A DNA stretch of 64,000 nucleotides from Alentia gelatinosa. Taxonomy: Eukaryota; Annelida; Polychaeta; Phyllodocida; Polynoidae. Position 1 is the stretch's first letter. Each line of letters starts with the position of its first letter. Below are positions 32,430-44,215 of the stretch, one piece after another. The notes under the pieces are model-generated. The model had not been told where the DNA came from, made no database searches, and saw only the letters and a program-made list of their open reading frames with translations. Location of the stretch: the NCBI GenBank assembly GCA_950022655.1, contig OX465590.1, forward strand, positions 41,933,718 to 41,997,717. The letters are read 5' to 3'. Both the position numbers and the translations under genes were made by a program.

Positions 32430-33112
32430 CATAGTATTCAACATTCATGGGTTATTTAGAAAAAAGACTTAATAGGGGATAATGTCATAAATGTTCCCCA
32501 ATTAGTCAGTGGTAGGGGTGAGATATGATCTGAACCACACTCGATCCATAGCCAGTGAAGATACATCATTCATTTTGGTTTGCTACGTAACCTCACTCGG
32601 CCTAGCCTCGTGAGTTTACTCCACAGCCAAAACGTATGGCATATTTTCTTCTTTTAAATATATAAAATAAGCAGGTTGTTCATAAGAAAATGTATGCATC
32701 GCCACTCCTTCCTTTACCTTTCTTTATGTTGAGTTCCATTTTAAATCCAATATCCATGCTTAATCATTCTAACATTGAGCTTGACCTATTTACCATCGCT
32801 GTTTTTTTCCTTTGTTCTTGACACAAACAGACATATGCTACTTCAGCATTCAAACACAGGTAAGATTGATTCGATGATTCACTGACATGGCCCATACCTC
32901 GGGCACATATTCTTCGACCATACCAGATAATTGACTTTTATGATTCAGACATTTTGACGCTTACCTATTTAACCTTCAACAACAACTACACATATTAAGC
33001 TTGTTTACAGCCTTTCACATTTACCGACAGCCCACTTATCTACCCTTGCCTGACTAACTTCCCATTACCATGGTTCATGCAACATAGTACAAAGACTCTA
33101 AATAACTTAACT
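32430..33112. other. Spacer, nothing recognised
   Basis: AT-rich, no gene, repeat or terminal-repeat structure that I can support. Confidence 0.4.
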
Positions 33113-33123
33113 ATCTAATGAAC

Positions 33124-33671
33124 GGTAACTGGACCGATGGCACCACGGACTGATGGCACCTGGACTGATGGCACCTCTTTTCAGTGTTACCTGGACCGAT
33201 GGCACCCGTGCCTGGACTGATGGCACCACTTGCCTAGACTGATGGCACCACCTCATTTTTTACCTGGATTTATGTGTTTAAATGGAAAATACATTTAATC
33301 TGTTGTTCATCCTGTAACCATGTGGTAATTCATTTAAATCTAAAGTTAAAGAGCGTGTATGGCCGGCCGGGACCGCGGGTGGCCGGCCGGGACCTGGGCA
33401 GGACCTCTGTTGGCGCCGAGTGGGCCGGTGCTGGGGCTGAGGAACAGCCGTGAAAATATAAAAATTAATATTTAAATCCATTGAATCCAACTTGGACCTA
33501 GGTTCATAGTGTCATAAGGCTGAAGCAAGTATATCATAAAGAGTAGTGTCTTTGTGAGTGGTGCCATCAGTCTAGGTCCTGGTGCCATCGGTCTAGGGAA
33601 AATGTTGCCATCGGTCCGAAGAGGTGCCATCAGTCCAGATGCCATCGGTCCGTGGTGCCATCAGTCTAGTA
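33124..33671. mobile_element. MITE-like element with GACTGATGGCACC arms and 11-bp target duplication
   Basis: Each end carries about six copies of GGACTGATGGCACC (left, 33131-33253) or the complement GGTGCCATCAGTCC (right, 33563-33668). The direct repeat ATCTAATGAAC flanks it at 33113-33123 and 33672-33682. A target duplication of 9-11 bp is usual for Mutator-like elements. No transposase is present. The centre has a GGCCGGCCGGGACC duplication. Confidence 0.75.
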
Positions 33672-33689
33672 ATCTAATGAACATAGGGA

Positions 33690-34202
33690 AAAAACAAAGA
33701 ACCTGCTTAAGAAAACCAGATGTTTCATTAATTTTGTCATCGAGATCAACACCGGCGCTCTTCTCACTCTGGTAAAATCCAACAATTATTGTATATCTTA
33801 TAGGTACATAAGTTATAAATAGTACAGCTAGCAAGATAACCGTTATATATGAAGGCATTTATTGTATAGATCCGACGTTTCGACTATCACAGTCTTTTTT
33901 CAAGGTATATGTCCTATCCCACGTTTTAAACTTATTGAGTTTGTTCTCCAAATAGCACACAACTTTTTCTGTATTGAGATTCATTTTGAACTCTTTACTC
34001 CATTCTGATTTTTGTAGAACAGTCTATGTCAATATATGTAGAAGTTAACGCTAATACATATGTAATTGTTCGTCTGTGATTCCCAATCTGTTTCCTGTGC
34101 ACCCGTTGTAGTGAAGCATCGTATGTTATGTTTTCATCATAGATCAGTTTGAACAGGAGAAGTACCGGGTGTCCGATACTCGTATCAGATGGTACTTAGG
34201 AG
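33690..34202. other. Spacer, nothing recognised
   Basis: No gene or structured repeat that I can support. Confidence 0.35.
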
Positions 34203-34342
34203 AAACCAAACGAGAGTTAGTCGTGTTGTTGTTTATTGCACGACGGCAATGTCGCATATTACTGCGCGAGGTGAAGCCGAGCGCAGTGATACGCGACATT
34301 GCCGGAGTGCGATAGACAACACAACTAACTCGAGTTTGGTTT
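34203..34342. mobile_element. Foldback element 3 (AAACCAAAC family), copy 1
   Basis: Arms of about 50 bases: AAACCAAACGAGAGTTAGTC at the left, complement at the right, with an inner CTGCGC/GCGCAG hairpin. The same family forms the ends of 57431-57990. It is immediately followed by a TTATCCTACCCC element, an adjacency also found (inverted) at 57267-57990. Confidence 0.75.
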
Positions 34343-34347
34343 AGAAT

Positions 34348-34555
34348 TTATCCTACCCCATTAAAATTACTTCAGCAAATTAAGAAATAACATAAAACTC
34401 ACCGATAATCAGTGATAATCATTGGTCACTTTTCAAATGACGTCATTTGACAACTGTATCCCACTAGAGTGATAAATTTCATTTTCCTGCACCGTAGACC
34501 AAATACAGTCTGCTAATGTTTAGCCTATGGAGTTTTTTTATCAGGGGTAGGATAA
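34348..34555. mobile_element. TTATCCTACCCC MITE-like element, copy a
   Basis: Inverted ends TTATCCTACCCC and GGGGTAGGATAA. The interior AATACAGTCTGCTAATGTTT and GCCTATGGAG match the reverse complement of copy d (57267-57426). Confidence 0.7.
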
Positions 34556-34709
34556 TATCATGAAACATCACGAAATTTCCTATGATTGTTCGTATGGCAT
34601 GGGGTTGTCCTTGCGGAATGATATCATGAAGCGGAGCCAAGTGATACCTGTAGCAGAAGGAAATGAATGGCATATAAACAATTATATGAAATTGAGTGAT
34701 GTTTAGATC

Positions 34710-34836
34710 TTATCCTACCCCATCACATGTTTTTAACTTCATATGTTACCAGTGGCATATAAATATTTCTGGCATAAACGTGGCATAGAGTCACACCATG
34801 TTAAGTCTATGGAAATTTATATGCGGGGTAGGATAA
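34710..34836. mobile_element. TTATCCTACCCC MITE-like element, copy b
   Basis: Same inverted ends as copy a with a shorter interior (127 bp) containing GTTAAGTCTATGGA. Confidence 0.7.
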
Positions 34837-34946
34837 ATTATGATTTCCCCGTAACAGATATCATGAAGCGGAGCCGAGTGATACCTGTAGCAGAAGGCAA
34901 TGAATAGCATATAAACAATTATATGAAATTGAGTGATGTTAAGATC

Positions 34947-35074
34947 TTATCCTACCCCATCACATGTTTTTAACTTCATATGTTACCAATGGCATATAAA
35001 TATTTTATGGCATAAACGTGGCATACAGTCACACCATGTTAAGTCTATGGAAATTTATATGCGGGGTAGGATAA
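34947..35074. mobile_element. TTATCCTACCCC MITE-like element, copy c
   Basis: Near-identical to copy b, duplicated as part of the 237-bp tandem repeat. Confidence 0.7.
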
Positions 35075-35363
35075 ATTATGATTTCCCCTTAACAGAGTTT
35101 CCTCCCATTCTCCATTATAAATGCGCGCTTTAGTATCCAACCCGTTAATACGACCACATGGACCCGTGGGTGGTCGTAATAAGGAGGCTCATGTTGTGGC
35201 CGATCAAGCCCCTGGACAGTGAGAAAATACCTAGATACACGCTCAATCAGGGCTTCCCAGCAAAATAACACGTTCTGGAATCACCAACACAAATTGGCGG
35301 GTATGTGAGATATTATTTCTAGGAATATCTCCTGCCTATAATTTATCATCTTGGAAGCAATGA

Positions 35364-35419
35364 CCTGGGAGCTGTTTCAAAACCATAGACTTAACCCACG
35401 TTTTGAAACAGCTCCCAGG
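35364..35419. repeat. Perfect 20-bp hairpin
   Basis: CCTGGGAGCTGTTTCAAAAC at 35364-35383 and its exact reverse complement at 35400-35419, with a 16-base loop. Origin unknown. Confidence 0.85.
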
Positions 35420-35691
35420 TGAAATATGAAAAAATAGCTCACACATAGGTCACTTTGTATTGGCGATTACGGAACTCGCTGCATTTCTCGCTTGGTGTGT
35501 CCCCGGCTTTAGGTAGGGGCTCTCTGGATCCCACTCTACCTACTCCTGCCAGTTGGGCTCCGCTGAATGAATCACAACCAAATATAGAATAGGGCCTCCC
35601 CACCGTCCTGCCACCTAGTAGTCGCCAGAGGAACTAGTGCGACCTAACTTGGAAGAGTTGAAACGATTCGGCGTGAGTGGAAATTGTCAAC

Positions 35692-35767
35692 ATGCATCCC
35701 CTAGCTCCCGAAAGTGATACTGGTGATTTTGACGATTGTCAGTCTGTTCATCTAAAGGCTGCCGTTG
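35692..35767 (+). CDS. Candidate first coding exon of an unrecognised host gene
   Basis: ATG at 35692 opens 25 codons (MHPLAPESDTGDFDDC, then QSVHLKAAV) and ends in a consensus donor G|GTAAGT at 35767/35768. The sequence is acidic with balanced composition, unlike the surrounding AT-rich DNA, and the upstream 200 bases are less AT-rich. A second open stretch ending at GTAAAT near 36140 could be a further exon but lacks a good acceptor. No later exon was recognised; the gene may extend across the large insertions to the right or be dead. Confidence 0.3.
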
Positions 35768-35769
35768 GT

Positions 35770-36400
35770 AAGTAGAAAATCCATGCTTTTATTAATTCTT
35801 ACTCGTTCATAAATAATGGCCTGGGTTTCGTTAATGACAACTTTAACTGTCAAGCTTGAATCAAGTATCACGATCGAGTGCCATGAAATTAGTCTTATCA
35901 GATATATATTCTTTAGACGACGGTTATAAGATTCAAAAGTAAATCAATAATTCAATTTAGTTGTATTTCTTTGTGTGTGCAAAAATTGACATTAATCTGC
36001 ATTCGCGTATTTATTATAATCAAAATAGCAGAAAATATTCAGAAACTAATGTAACTAGAACTGAGTAAACATGGAAATTCCCTACACTGTCGAAACTTTA
36101 CAAACACACATGTACACCGGAGGATGCCCCGAGGAAAAGGTAAATATCCACCGAACGGGACCCTTTTAATATATGCGTTTATGAATATGATCCTCATGTA
36201 TATGGACAGTAATCCATGGCAGAAACTACTGAAGATGTGTGATTTACCTGAGATTAGTTAACAATCATCTGAGGCCACTCCTTCGGGGAATACCCCTTCC
36301 ATGCAGGTAGGAGGTCGTCACTAAGATAACGCGTCTTCAGCCTGGATCCTGACTAGGTGTGGGCGTAGTGAAAGGGAGGGATTGATAGCTAGGTCCCTGG
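35770..36400. other. Presumed intron or spacer
   Basis: Follows the candidate exon. I found no further supported exon. Confidence 0.3.
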
Positions 36401-36405
36401 GCCCT

Positions 36406-37024
36406 GTTTTTCAGTTCAGACGATCTTAAGTTTAGACCGTTTGAGGGCCAAAGTGTTTTTCAGTTGAGATGATCTTAGGGGATCTCAAGTTGAAACTAAG
36501 ATGTAAGACCGTTTGGGGTGCTTTGGGTGTTTTTCAGTTGAGACGATCTTAGGGGATCTCAAGTGAAAGGATCTCAACTTTGGTCTCAACTTGAGACCAG
36601 TTGATACTTGTCTTAACTTTCTCATCTGGTGCCAAAACATATCAAAATTTAAAGATATTTAGAGCCAAGTGTATTAGTAACCTGGCAAACCTATATGCCA
36701 ATTTCATGGTTTTATTGTGGCTATTATGACCATGAGACACAATTGATAAGCAACATAAAAATTGAGGCACTGCACCACTCAGCTAGTTTGTGCTGAACTA
36801 CTGTATCGCTTAAAGTGGGTCTCAACTTAAGGTCGGTCTCAACTTTAGATCACTTTATACAGAGGGCTAGGGATCTCAAGTTGAAATCGTTTCAGCTGAG
36901 ATCCCCTGGTTGGACTTGAGACAACATCTGAAAAATACTTGCCGCCATTGATATCAAATTTGGTCTCAGGATCTTTGATCGATCTTAGTCGATCTCAAGT
37001 TGAGATCGTCTCAACTGAAAAACA
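36406..37024. mobile_element. GATCTC-rich inverted-repeat element, copy 1
   Basis: Ends GTTTTTCAGTTCAGACGATC and the complement GATCGTCTCAACTGAAAAAC. Dense GATCTCAAGTTGAGAC-type half-palindromes occur throughout. It is non-coding. A second copy starts after CCCCAGTTCCCTGGGCCCTG. Confidence 0.7.
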
Positions 37025-37610
37025 CCCCCAGTTCCCTGGGCCCTGTCTTTCAGTTCAGACGATCTTAAGTTGAGACCGTTTGAAAGCCAAAGTGTTTGTC
37101 AGTTGAGATGATCTCAGGGGATCTCAGGTTGAGACTAAGATAATACCGTTTGGGGTGCTTTGGGTGTTTTTCAATTGAGACGATCTCAGGTGATCTCAAA
37201 TGAAAGGATCTCAACTTCAGTCTCAACTTGAGACCAGTTGATACTTGTCTTAACCTTTTTTATCCAGAGCTAAAACTTAAAAGATATTTAGAGCAAAGTA
37301 TATTAATAATCTGACAAACCTATAGTCCAAGTTTCATAGTTTTATTGTGGTTATTATGACCATGAGAAACAATTGATAGGCGACATAAAAATAGAGGCAC
37401 TGCACCACTCAGCTAGTTTGTGCTGAATCTACTGTGATGCTCAAAGTTGGTCTCAACTTGAGATCGTTCTCAACTTGAGATCTGTTTCAATTTGAGAGCG
37501 GTCCAAACTTGAGATCGGTCTCAACTTTAGATCGGTTCACAAAAGGTATTGCGAGGGACTTGACAGAACGGTTTGGGGCGATAATAGGCGATTTAGAGGC
37601 TGTGCGGTCC

Positions 37611-37740
37611 ATAACTATCAAAAATGTCCATAACTATCAAAAATGACTTGGTTTGAGACTTATAAATGGACATGCGTCATGTCCATAACTATCAAAATGT
37701 CCATAAGTATCAAAAAATGTCCATAACTATCAAAACCTGG
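37611..37740 (+). repeat. TGTCCATAACTATCAAAAA short repeats, left arm
   Basis: Five or six copies of a 19-base motif adjoin the left end; mirrored at 44756-44885. Confidence 0.85.
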
Positions 37741-37744
37741 TTAA

Positions 37745-38325
37745 AAAATGTGTTACCGCATTTGCGTTACATAGCGTTACTTCCCGTTACCATTCAACCG
37801 CGTTACACTACCTAAGAAAACATTACCGATCAAATCGCGTTACATTCTAATTGCGTTATGCTACCTAAGAATGCGTTATATTTATGACCACATTACATCC
37901 TAACCCCGTTATCGCGTTATCGTTACCACGTTACCGTTACTGCATTACCAATCTAACCTCGTTACAGTATTACACTTCTAACCGTGTTAGCATCCTAACC
38001 CTGTTACTGCATCACAGTTACCGCATTACCATACTAACCCTGTTACGCGTTACCATACTAACCCTGTTATGCGTTACCGTTCTAACCGCGTTACCATACT
38101 AACCGCGTTACGCGTTACCGTTCTAACCGCGTTACCATACTAACCGCGTTACGCGTTACCGTTCTAACCGCGTTACATTCTAACCACGTTACGCGTTACC
38201 GTTCTAACCGCGTTACATACTAACCGCGTTACGCGTTACCGTTCTAACCGCGTTACATTCTAACCGCGTTACGCGTTACCGTTCTAACCGCGTTACATAC
38301 TAACCCCGTTACGCGTTACCGTGCT
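37745..38325 (+). repeat. GTTAC minisatellite, left arm
   Basis: Irregular GCGTTAC/TCTAACC repeats mature into a 40-bp unit (GCGTTACGCGTTACCGTTCT plus AACC, then GCGTTACATACTAACC) at about 38040-38325. Confidence 0.9.
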
Positions 38326-38574
38326 AATCGTAGAAACGTGGTCAATTTTTTATTTCTATCAGGAGATGAATCGTAGACCATATCGGTGCCATATCGTAGT
38401 AGGTGGACGCCAGGCCTTACCATGTTACCATGGTAAAGCCCATTACCGTGTTATCTTTCTATCTGCATTACATCTTAATCTTGTTACCATTACTACATTA
38501 CCACATTACCATTCTAACTTGTTAAGGTCATATCGCGTTATCGCGTTATCGTTACCACTGTGCGGCCCATCCGC

Positions 38575-40092
38575 CACCTCTGCTATCCCTCCACCATACT
38601 GTCCCTCCACCATACTGCCCCTCCACCATACTGTCCCTCAACCATACTGCCCCTCCACTATACTTACCCTCCACCATACTGTCCCTCCACCATACTGTCC
38701 CTCCACCATACTGCCCCTCCACCATACTGTCCCTCAACCATACTGCCCCTCCACTATACTTACCCTCCACCATACTGTCCCTCCACCATACTGTCTCTCC
38801 ACCATACTGCCCCTCTACCAAACAACCCCTCCACCATACTGCCCCTCCACCATACTGTCCCTCAACCATACTGCCCCTCCACTATACTTACCCTCCACCA
38901 TACTGTCCCTCCACCATACTGTCTTTCCACCATACTAACCCTCTACCAAACAACCCCTCCACCATACTGCCCCTCCACCATACTGTCCCTCAACCATACT
39001 GCCCCTCCACCATACTGTCCCTTAACCATACTGCCCCTCCACCATACTGTCCCTCAACCCTACTGTCCTCTACCATACTGCCCCTCTACTATAATGCCCC
39101 TCTACTACACTGCCCCTCAACCATACTGCCCCTCCACCATGCTGCCCCTCCACCAAGCTCCCCCTCCACCATGCTGCCCATCCACCATGCTGCCCCTCCA
39201 TCATACTGCCCCTCCACCATACTGCCCCTCCACCATACTGTCCCTCCGCCATACTGCCCCTCTACTATATTGCCCCTCCACCATTATGCCCCTCCACCAT
39301 GCTGCCCCTCCACCATACTACCCCTCCACCAAGCTGCCCCTCTACCATACTTTCCAGCAACCATACTGCCCCTCTACCATACCTTCCTTCAACCATACTG
39401 CCCTTCCACCATGCTGCCCCTCCACTATACTACCCTTTTCCCACACTGCCCCTCCACCATACTGCCCCTCTACTACACTGCCCCTCTACTACACTGCCCC
39501 TCCACCATGCTGCCCCTCTCCCATACTGCCCCTCTACTAAACTGCCCCTCGACCATACTGCCCCTCCACCATACTGTCCCTCCACCATACTGCCCCTCTC
39601 CAGTACTGCCCCTCTACTACACTGCCCCTCCACCATACTGCCCCTCGACTATACTGTCCCTTAACCATACTGCCTCTCGAGCATACTGCCCTTCTACTCC
39701 ACTGCCCCTCCACAGTACTGCCCCTCTATCATACTGCCCCTCCACCATACTGCCCCTCTCCCATACTGCCCCTCTACTATACTGCCCCTCTCCCATACTG
39801 CCCCTCCACCATACTGTCCCTCCGCCATACTGCCCTTCTACTATATTGCCCCTCCATCATACTGCCCCTCTGGACACCATGCTGCCCCTCCATCATACTG
39901 CCCCTCCACCATGCTGCCCCCACTACTCTGCCCCTCCATCATACTGCCCCTCCACCATACTGCCCCTCTATCATACTGTCCCTCCACCATACTGCCCCTT
40001 TCCCATACTGCCCCTCTACTAGACTGCCCCTCCAATATACTGCCCCTCCACCATACTGCCCCTCTACCATACTGCCCCTCCACTATACTACC
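38575..40092 (+). repeat. 16-bp minisatellite, block 2
   Basis: CTGCCCCTCCACCATA and CTGTCCCTCCACCATA units, with a 160-170 bp higher-order pattern at 38590-39060. Stop-free, hence long spurious open frames. Confidence 0.95.
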
Positions 40093-40345
40093 TTACATCC
40101 TACATCTCCACATCCATACATCCTACATCCTACATCCCCACATCCCTACATCCTACATCCCCACATCCTACATCTCCACATCCATACATCCTACATCCTA
40201 CTTTCCCACATCCCTACATCTGCACATCCCTAAATCACTACATCCCAACATCCCTACATCAGTACATCCATACATCCCCACATCCTACTTCCCACATCCC
40301 CACATCCCTACATCTCCGCATCTATACATCCTACATCCCATAGGT
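40093..40345 (+). repeat. ACATCC(C)TAC repeat, block 1
   Basis: Irregular repeats of CCTACATCCCCACATCCATA type. Confidence 0.9.
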
Positions 40346-40384
40346 GGCGATTGGGCCGCACAGCGGTAAAGATAACGCGATAAC

Positions 40385-40755
40385 TTAGTCAATTTGCAAA
40401 CCCTACGAGACCTTTATGGGTTATCGTAGCAGTACGTGCGATAAAACGCTCGGAGGTACGTATATCGTACGTAGTGGGCAATGTGTGCAACGCTAACTCA
40501 CGCAGAACCACTTGCTTTAATTGAATATCGTACGTACTGGTTTTATGCAACACCCCTCTACGTGCGATACAAAAGTGCACACTACGTGAGGTCTACGTGC
40601 GTTAACGGATTTATGCAACGGGTTTGATCGCACGTACACCCATGAACGTACGTACGGCTTTTGACTTAGGGCTAAGCTGGGATTTGTGCAACAGTTACGC
40701 AAGTACGTATACGTACGTGTGTTATTACGTACGATAATTTTGTGTGCAACGGCCA
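40385..40755. other. Segment dense in ACGTAC palindromes and TGCAAC motifs
   Basis: About a dozen GTACGT/ACGTAC motifs and five (G/A)TGCAAC motifs in 370 bases, unlike its repeat neighbours. It has no coding frame and may be a subterminal repeat region of a nested transposon. Confidence 0.5.
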
Positions 40756-40756
40756 C

Positions 40757-40993
40757 GCCCCTCCACTATACTTACCCTCCACCATACTGTCCCTTAACCA
40801 CACTGGCCCTCCACCATACTGTTCCTCAACCATACTGCCCCTCCACCATACTGTCCCTCAACCATACTGTCCTCTACCATACTGCCCCTCTACTATACTA
40901 CCCCTCCACCATAATGCCCCTCCACCAAGCTCCCCCTCCACCATGCTGCCCTTCCACCATGCTGCCCCTCTATCATACTGCCCCTCCACCATA
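40757..40993 (+). repeat. 16-bp minisatellite, block 3
   Basis: Same unit and orientation as block 2. Confidence 0.92.
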
Positions 40994-41895
40994 CTACATC
41001 CATACATCCCCACATCCTATATCCCCACATCCTACATCCCCACATCTCCACCTCCATATATCCTATATCCTACATCTCCACATCCATATATCCACATCCA
41101 TATATCCATACATCCCCACATCCTACTTCCCCACATCCTACATCATTACATCCCTACATCCTACTTCCCACATCCTACATCCCCACATCCCTACATCCTA
41201 CAACCACACATCTCCACATGCATACACCCTACATCCCTACATCCTACATCTTCACATGCATATATCCATACATCCCCACATAATGTGGGGATGTATGGAT
41301 GTGGAGATGTGGGGATGTAGGATGTATAGATGTTGAGATATGGGGATGTGGGATGTTGGGAAGTAGGATGTGTGGATGTATGGATATAATGATGTAGGTA
41401 TGTTGGGATGTGGGGAAGTAGGATGTGGGCATGTATGGATATATGGATGTGGAGATGTAGGATGTAGGGATATAGGATGTATGGATGTGGAGATATAGGG
41501 ATGTAGGGATGTAGGGATGTAGGGATGTAGGGATGTGGGGATGTGGGAAGTGGGAGTGGGGATGTATGGATGTAATGATGTAGGGATGTTGGGATGTAGT
41601 GATTTAGGGATGTGCAGATGTAGGGATGTGGTAAAGTAGGATGTATGGATGTAGGATGTATGGATGTGGAGATGTAGGATGTGGGGATGTAGGATGTAGG
41701 GATGTGGGGATGTGGGATGTGGGGATGTTGGGATGTGGGGATGTAGGATGTGGGGATGTAAGGATGTAGGGATGTCTGGATGTAGGGATGTAGAAATGTG
41801 CGAAAGTAGGATGTAGGGATGTAGGAAAAATGGATGTGGAGATGTGGGAATGTAGGATGTGGGGATGTAGGATGTATGGATGTGGAGATGTAGTA
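40994..41895. repeat. ACATCC repeat inverted around a pivot at 41283
   Basis: Forward CATACATCCCCACATA to 41283, then the complement ATGTGGGGATGTATGGATGT onward. This is the centre of the 7.3 kb palindrome. Confidence 0.92.
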
Positions 41896-41899
41896 TGTA

Positions 41900-43905
41900 G
41901 GGTAGTATAGTTGAGGAGCAGTATGGAAGAGGGGCAGTATGGTGAAGGGGCAGTATAGTGGAGGGGCAGTGTAGTACTTAGAGGGGCAATATTGAAAAGG
42001 GGCAGTTTTGTGTAGGGGCAGTATGGGAGAGGGGCAGTATGGTGGAGGGGCAGTATAGTGGAGGGGCAGTCTAGTAGAGGGGCAGCATGGGAAAGGGGCA
42101 GTATGGCGGAGGGCCAGTATGGTGGAGGGGCAGTATGGTGGAGGGGCAGTATAGTAGAGGGGCAGTATGGGAGAGGGGCAGCATGGTGGAGGGCCAGTAT
42201 GATAGAGTGGCAGTATTGTGGAGGGGCAGTGTAGTAGAAGGGCAGTATGGTGGAGAGCCAGTATGGTGGAGGGACAGTATAGTCGAGGGGCAGTATGGTG
42301 GAGGGGCAGTGTGGGAAAGAGGCAGTTTGCTTGAGGGACAGTATGGAGGAGGGGCAGTGTAGTAGAGGGGCAGTATTGGAGAGGGGCAGTATGGTGGAGG
42401 GACAGTATGGTGGAGGGACAGTATGGTGGAGGGACAGTATGGTGGAGGGACAGTATGGTGGAGGGGCAGTGTAGTAGAAGGGCAGTATGGGAGAGGGGCA
42501 GTATGTCGGAGGGGCAGTGTAATAGAGGGGCTGTATGGTGGAGGGGCAGTGTGGGAAAGGGGAAGTATAGTGGAGGGGCAGCATGGTGAAGGGGAAGTAA
42601 GGTTAAAGGAAGGTATGGTAGAGGGGCAGTATGGTTTAGGGAAAGTATGGTAGAGGGGCAGCTTGGTGGAGGGGCAGTATGGTGGAGGGGCAGTATGGTG
42701 TTGGGGCAATATAGTAGAGGGGCAGTATGGCGGAGGGACAGCATGGTGGAGGGGCAGTTTTGTGGAGGGGCAGTATAGTAGAGGGGCAGTATGGGAGAGG
42801 GGCAGTATGGTGGAGGGGTAGTATGATAGAAGGGCTGTATTGTGAAGGGGCACTGTAGTAGAAGGGCAGTATGGTGGAGAGGCAGTATGGTGGATGGACA
42901 GTATAGTCGAGGGGCAGTATGGTGGAGGGGCAGTGTGGGACAGGGGCAGTATGGTTGAGGGACAGTATGGTGGAGGGGCAGTGCAGTAGAGGGGCAGTAT
43001 TGGAGAGGGGCAGTATGGTGGAGTGACAGTATGGTGGAGGGGCAGTATGGTTTAGGGGCAGTGTAGTAGAGGGGCAGTCTAGTAGAGGGGCAGTCTAGTA
43101 GAGGGGCAGTATGGGAAAAAGGGGCAGTATGGTGGAGGGACAGTATGATAGAGGAGCAGCATAGTGGAGAAGCAGTCTAGTAGAGGGGCAGTATGGGAAA
43201 GGGGCAGTATGGGAAAGGGGTAGTATGGGAAAGGGGTAGTATAGTGGAGGGACAGTATGATAGAGGGGCAGTATGGTGGAGGGACAGTATGGTGGAGGGG
43301 CAATATGATAGAGGGGCAGCATGGTGGAGGGGCAGCTTGGTTGAGGGGCAGTATGGTGGAGGGTCAGCATGGTGGAGGGGCAGTATGGTGGAGGGGCAAT
43401 ATAGTAGAGGGGCAGTATGGCGGAGGGACAGTATGGTGGAGGGGCAGTATGGTGGAGGGGCAGTATAGTAGAGGGGAAGTATGGCAGAGGGGCAGTATGG
43501 TGGAGGGGCAGTATGGTGGAGGGACAGTATAGTCGAGGGGCAGTATGGTGGAGGGGTAGTGTGGGACAGGGGCAGTATAGTTGAGGGACAGTATGGTGGA
43601 GGGGCAGTGTAGTAGAGGGGCAGTATTGGAGAGAGGCAGTATGGTGGAGGGACAGTATGGTGGAGGGGCATAATGGTGGAGGGGCAGTGTAGTAGAGGGG
43701 CAGTATGGGAGAGTGGCAGTATGGTGGAGGGGCAGTGTAGTAGGGGCAGTGTAGTAGAGGGGCAGTATGGTGGAGGGGCAGTTTGGGAAAGGGGCAGTAT
43801 AGTGGAGGGGCAGCATGGCAGAGGGGCAATATGGTTGAAGGAAGGTATGGTAGAGGGGCAGTATGGTTGAGGGTAAGTATGGTAGAGGGGCAGTATGGCA
43901 GAGGA
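41900..43905 (-). repeat. 16-bp minisatellite, block 4 (inverted)
   Basis: Complementary units GGGGCAGTATGGTGGA with the usual variants. It forms the right arm opposite blocks 2 and 3. Confidence 0.95.
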
Positions 43906-44215
43906 AATTCCAACAAATATAATTGAATCATTTTTAATCATAGTTGTAATTGTAATTTGTAGTTATTATTGTTCCTTATATTGTTAGTAGGTATTGAATA
44001 TGTAATATGTGTACAAGTGTAATATGTAGGCCTATGCAAGTCTATACCATATCGGTATATTATGTATAGTTAAAAAATTGAAATCTTGAAAAATTAAAAA
44101 TTAAAAAATCTCAGATGTGGGTTGGGGATTGAAACATACCCTCTGTTTTTTATTTCGTGTTTCTACGACAATTATTAACGTAGTAATCGTCCGAAATGTG
44201 TCTGGTACCATTATA
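43906..44215. other. AT-rich spacer in right arm
   Basis: Includes ACCATATCGGTATATTATGT, loosely mirroring GACCATATCGGTGCCATATC near 38378 in the left arm. No gene. Confidence 0.5.

Larger units (their letters stand above)
34621..35094. repeat. 237-bp tandem duplication
   Basis: The unit starting ATATCATGAAGCGGAGCC at 34621 repeats at 34858 with few changes. Each unit carries one TTATCCTACCCC element. Confidence 0.85.
38560..40366. mobile_element. Nested sub-element with GTGCGGCCCA ends
   Basis: GTGCGGCCCATCCGCCACCT at 38560 is mirrored by a complement ending GGGCCGCAC at about 40366. The ends resemble those of the enclosing element (GTGCGGTCCA). Flanks are also mirrored (TTATCGCGTTATCGTTACCA against its complement at 40367-40384), so no target duplication can be read. 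The content is the 16-bp array, then the ACATCC array. Confidence 0.55.

Noticed and set aside
36060..36140. Second exon for the candidate gene at 35692
   Set aside because: Open frame with a GTAAAT donor, but no polypyrimidine tract or good acceptor.
38321..43941. Several 200-517 codon frames rich in Pro, Tyr and Cys
   Set aside because: Minisatellite and ACATCC repeat translation inside the palindromic element.
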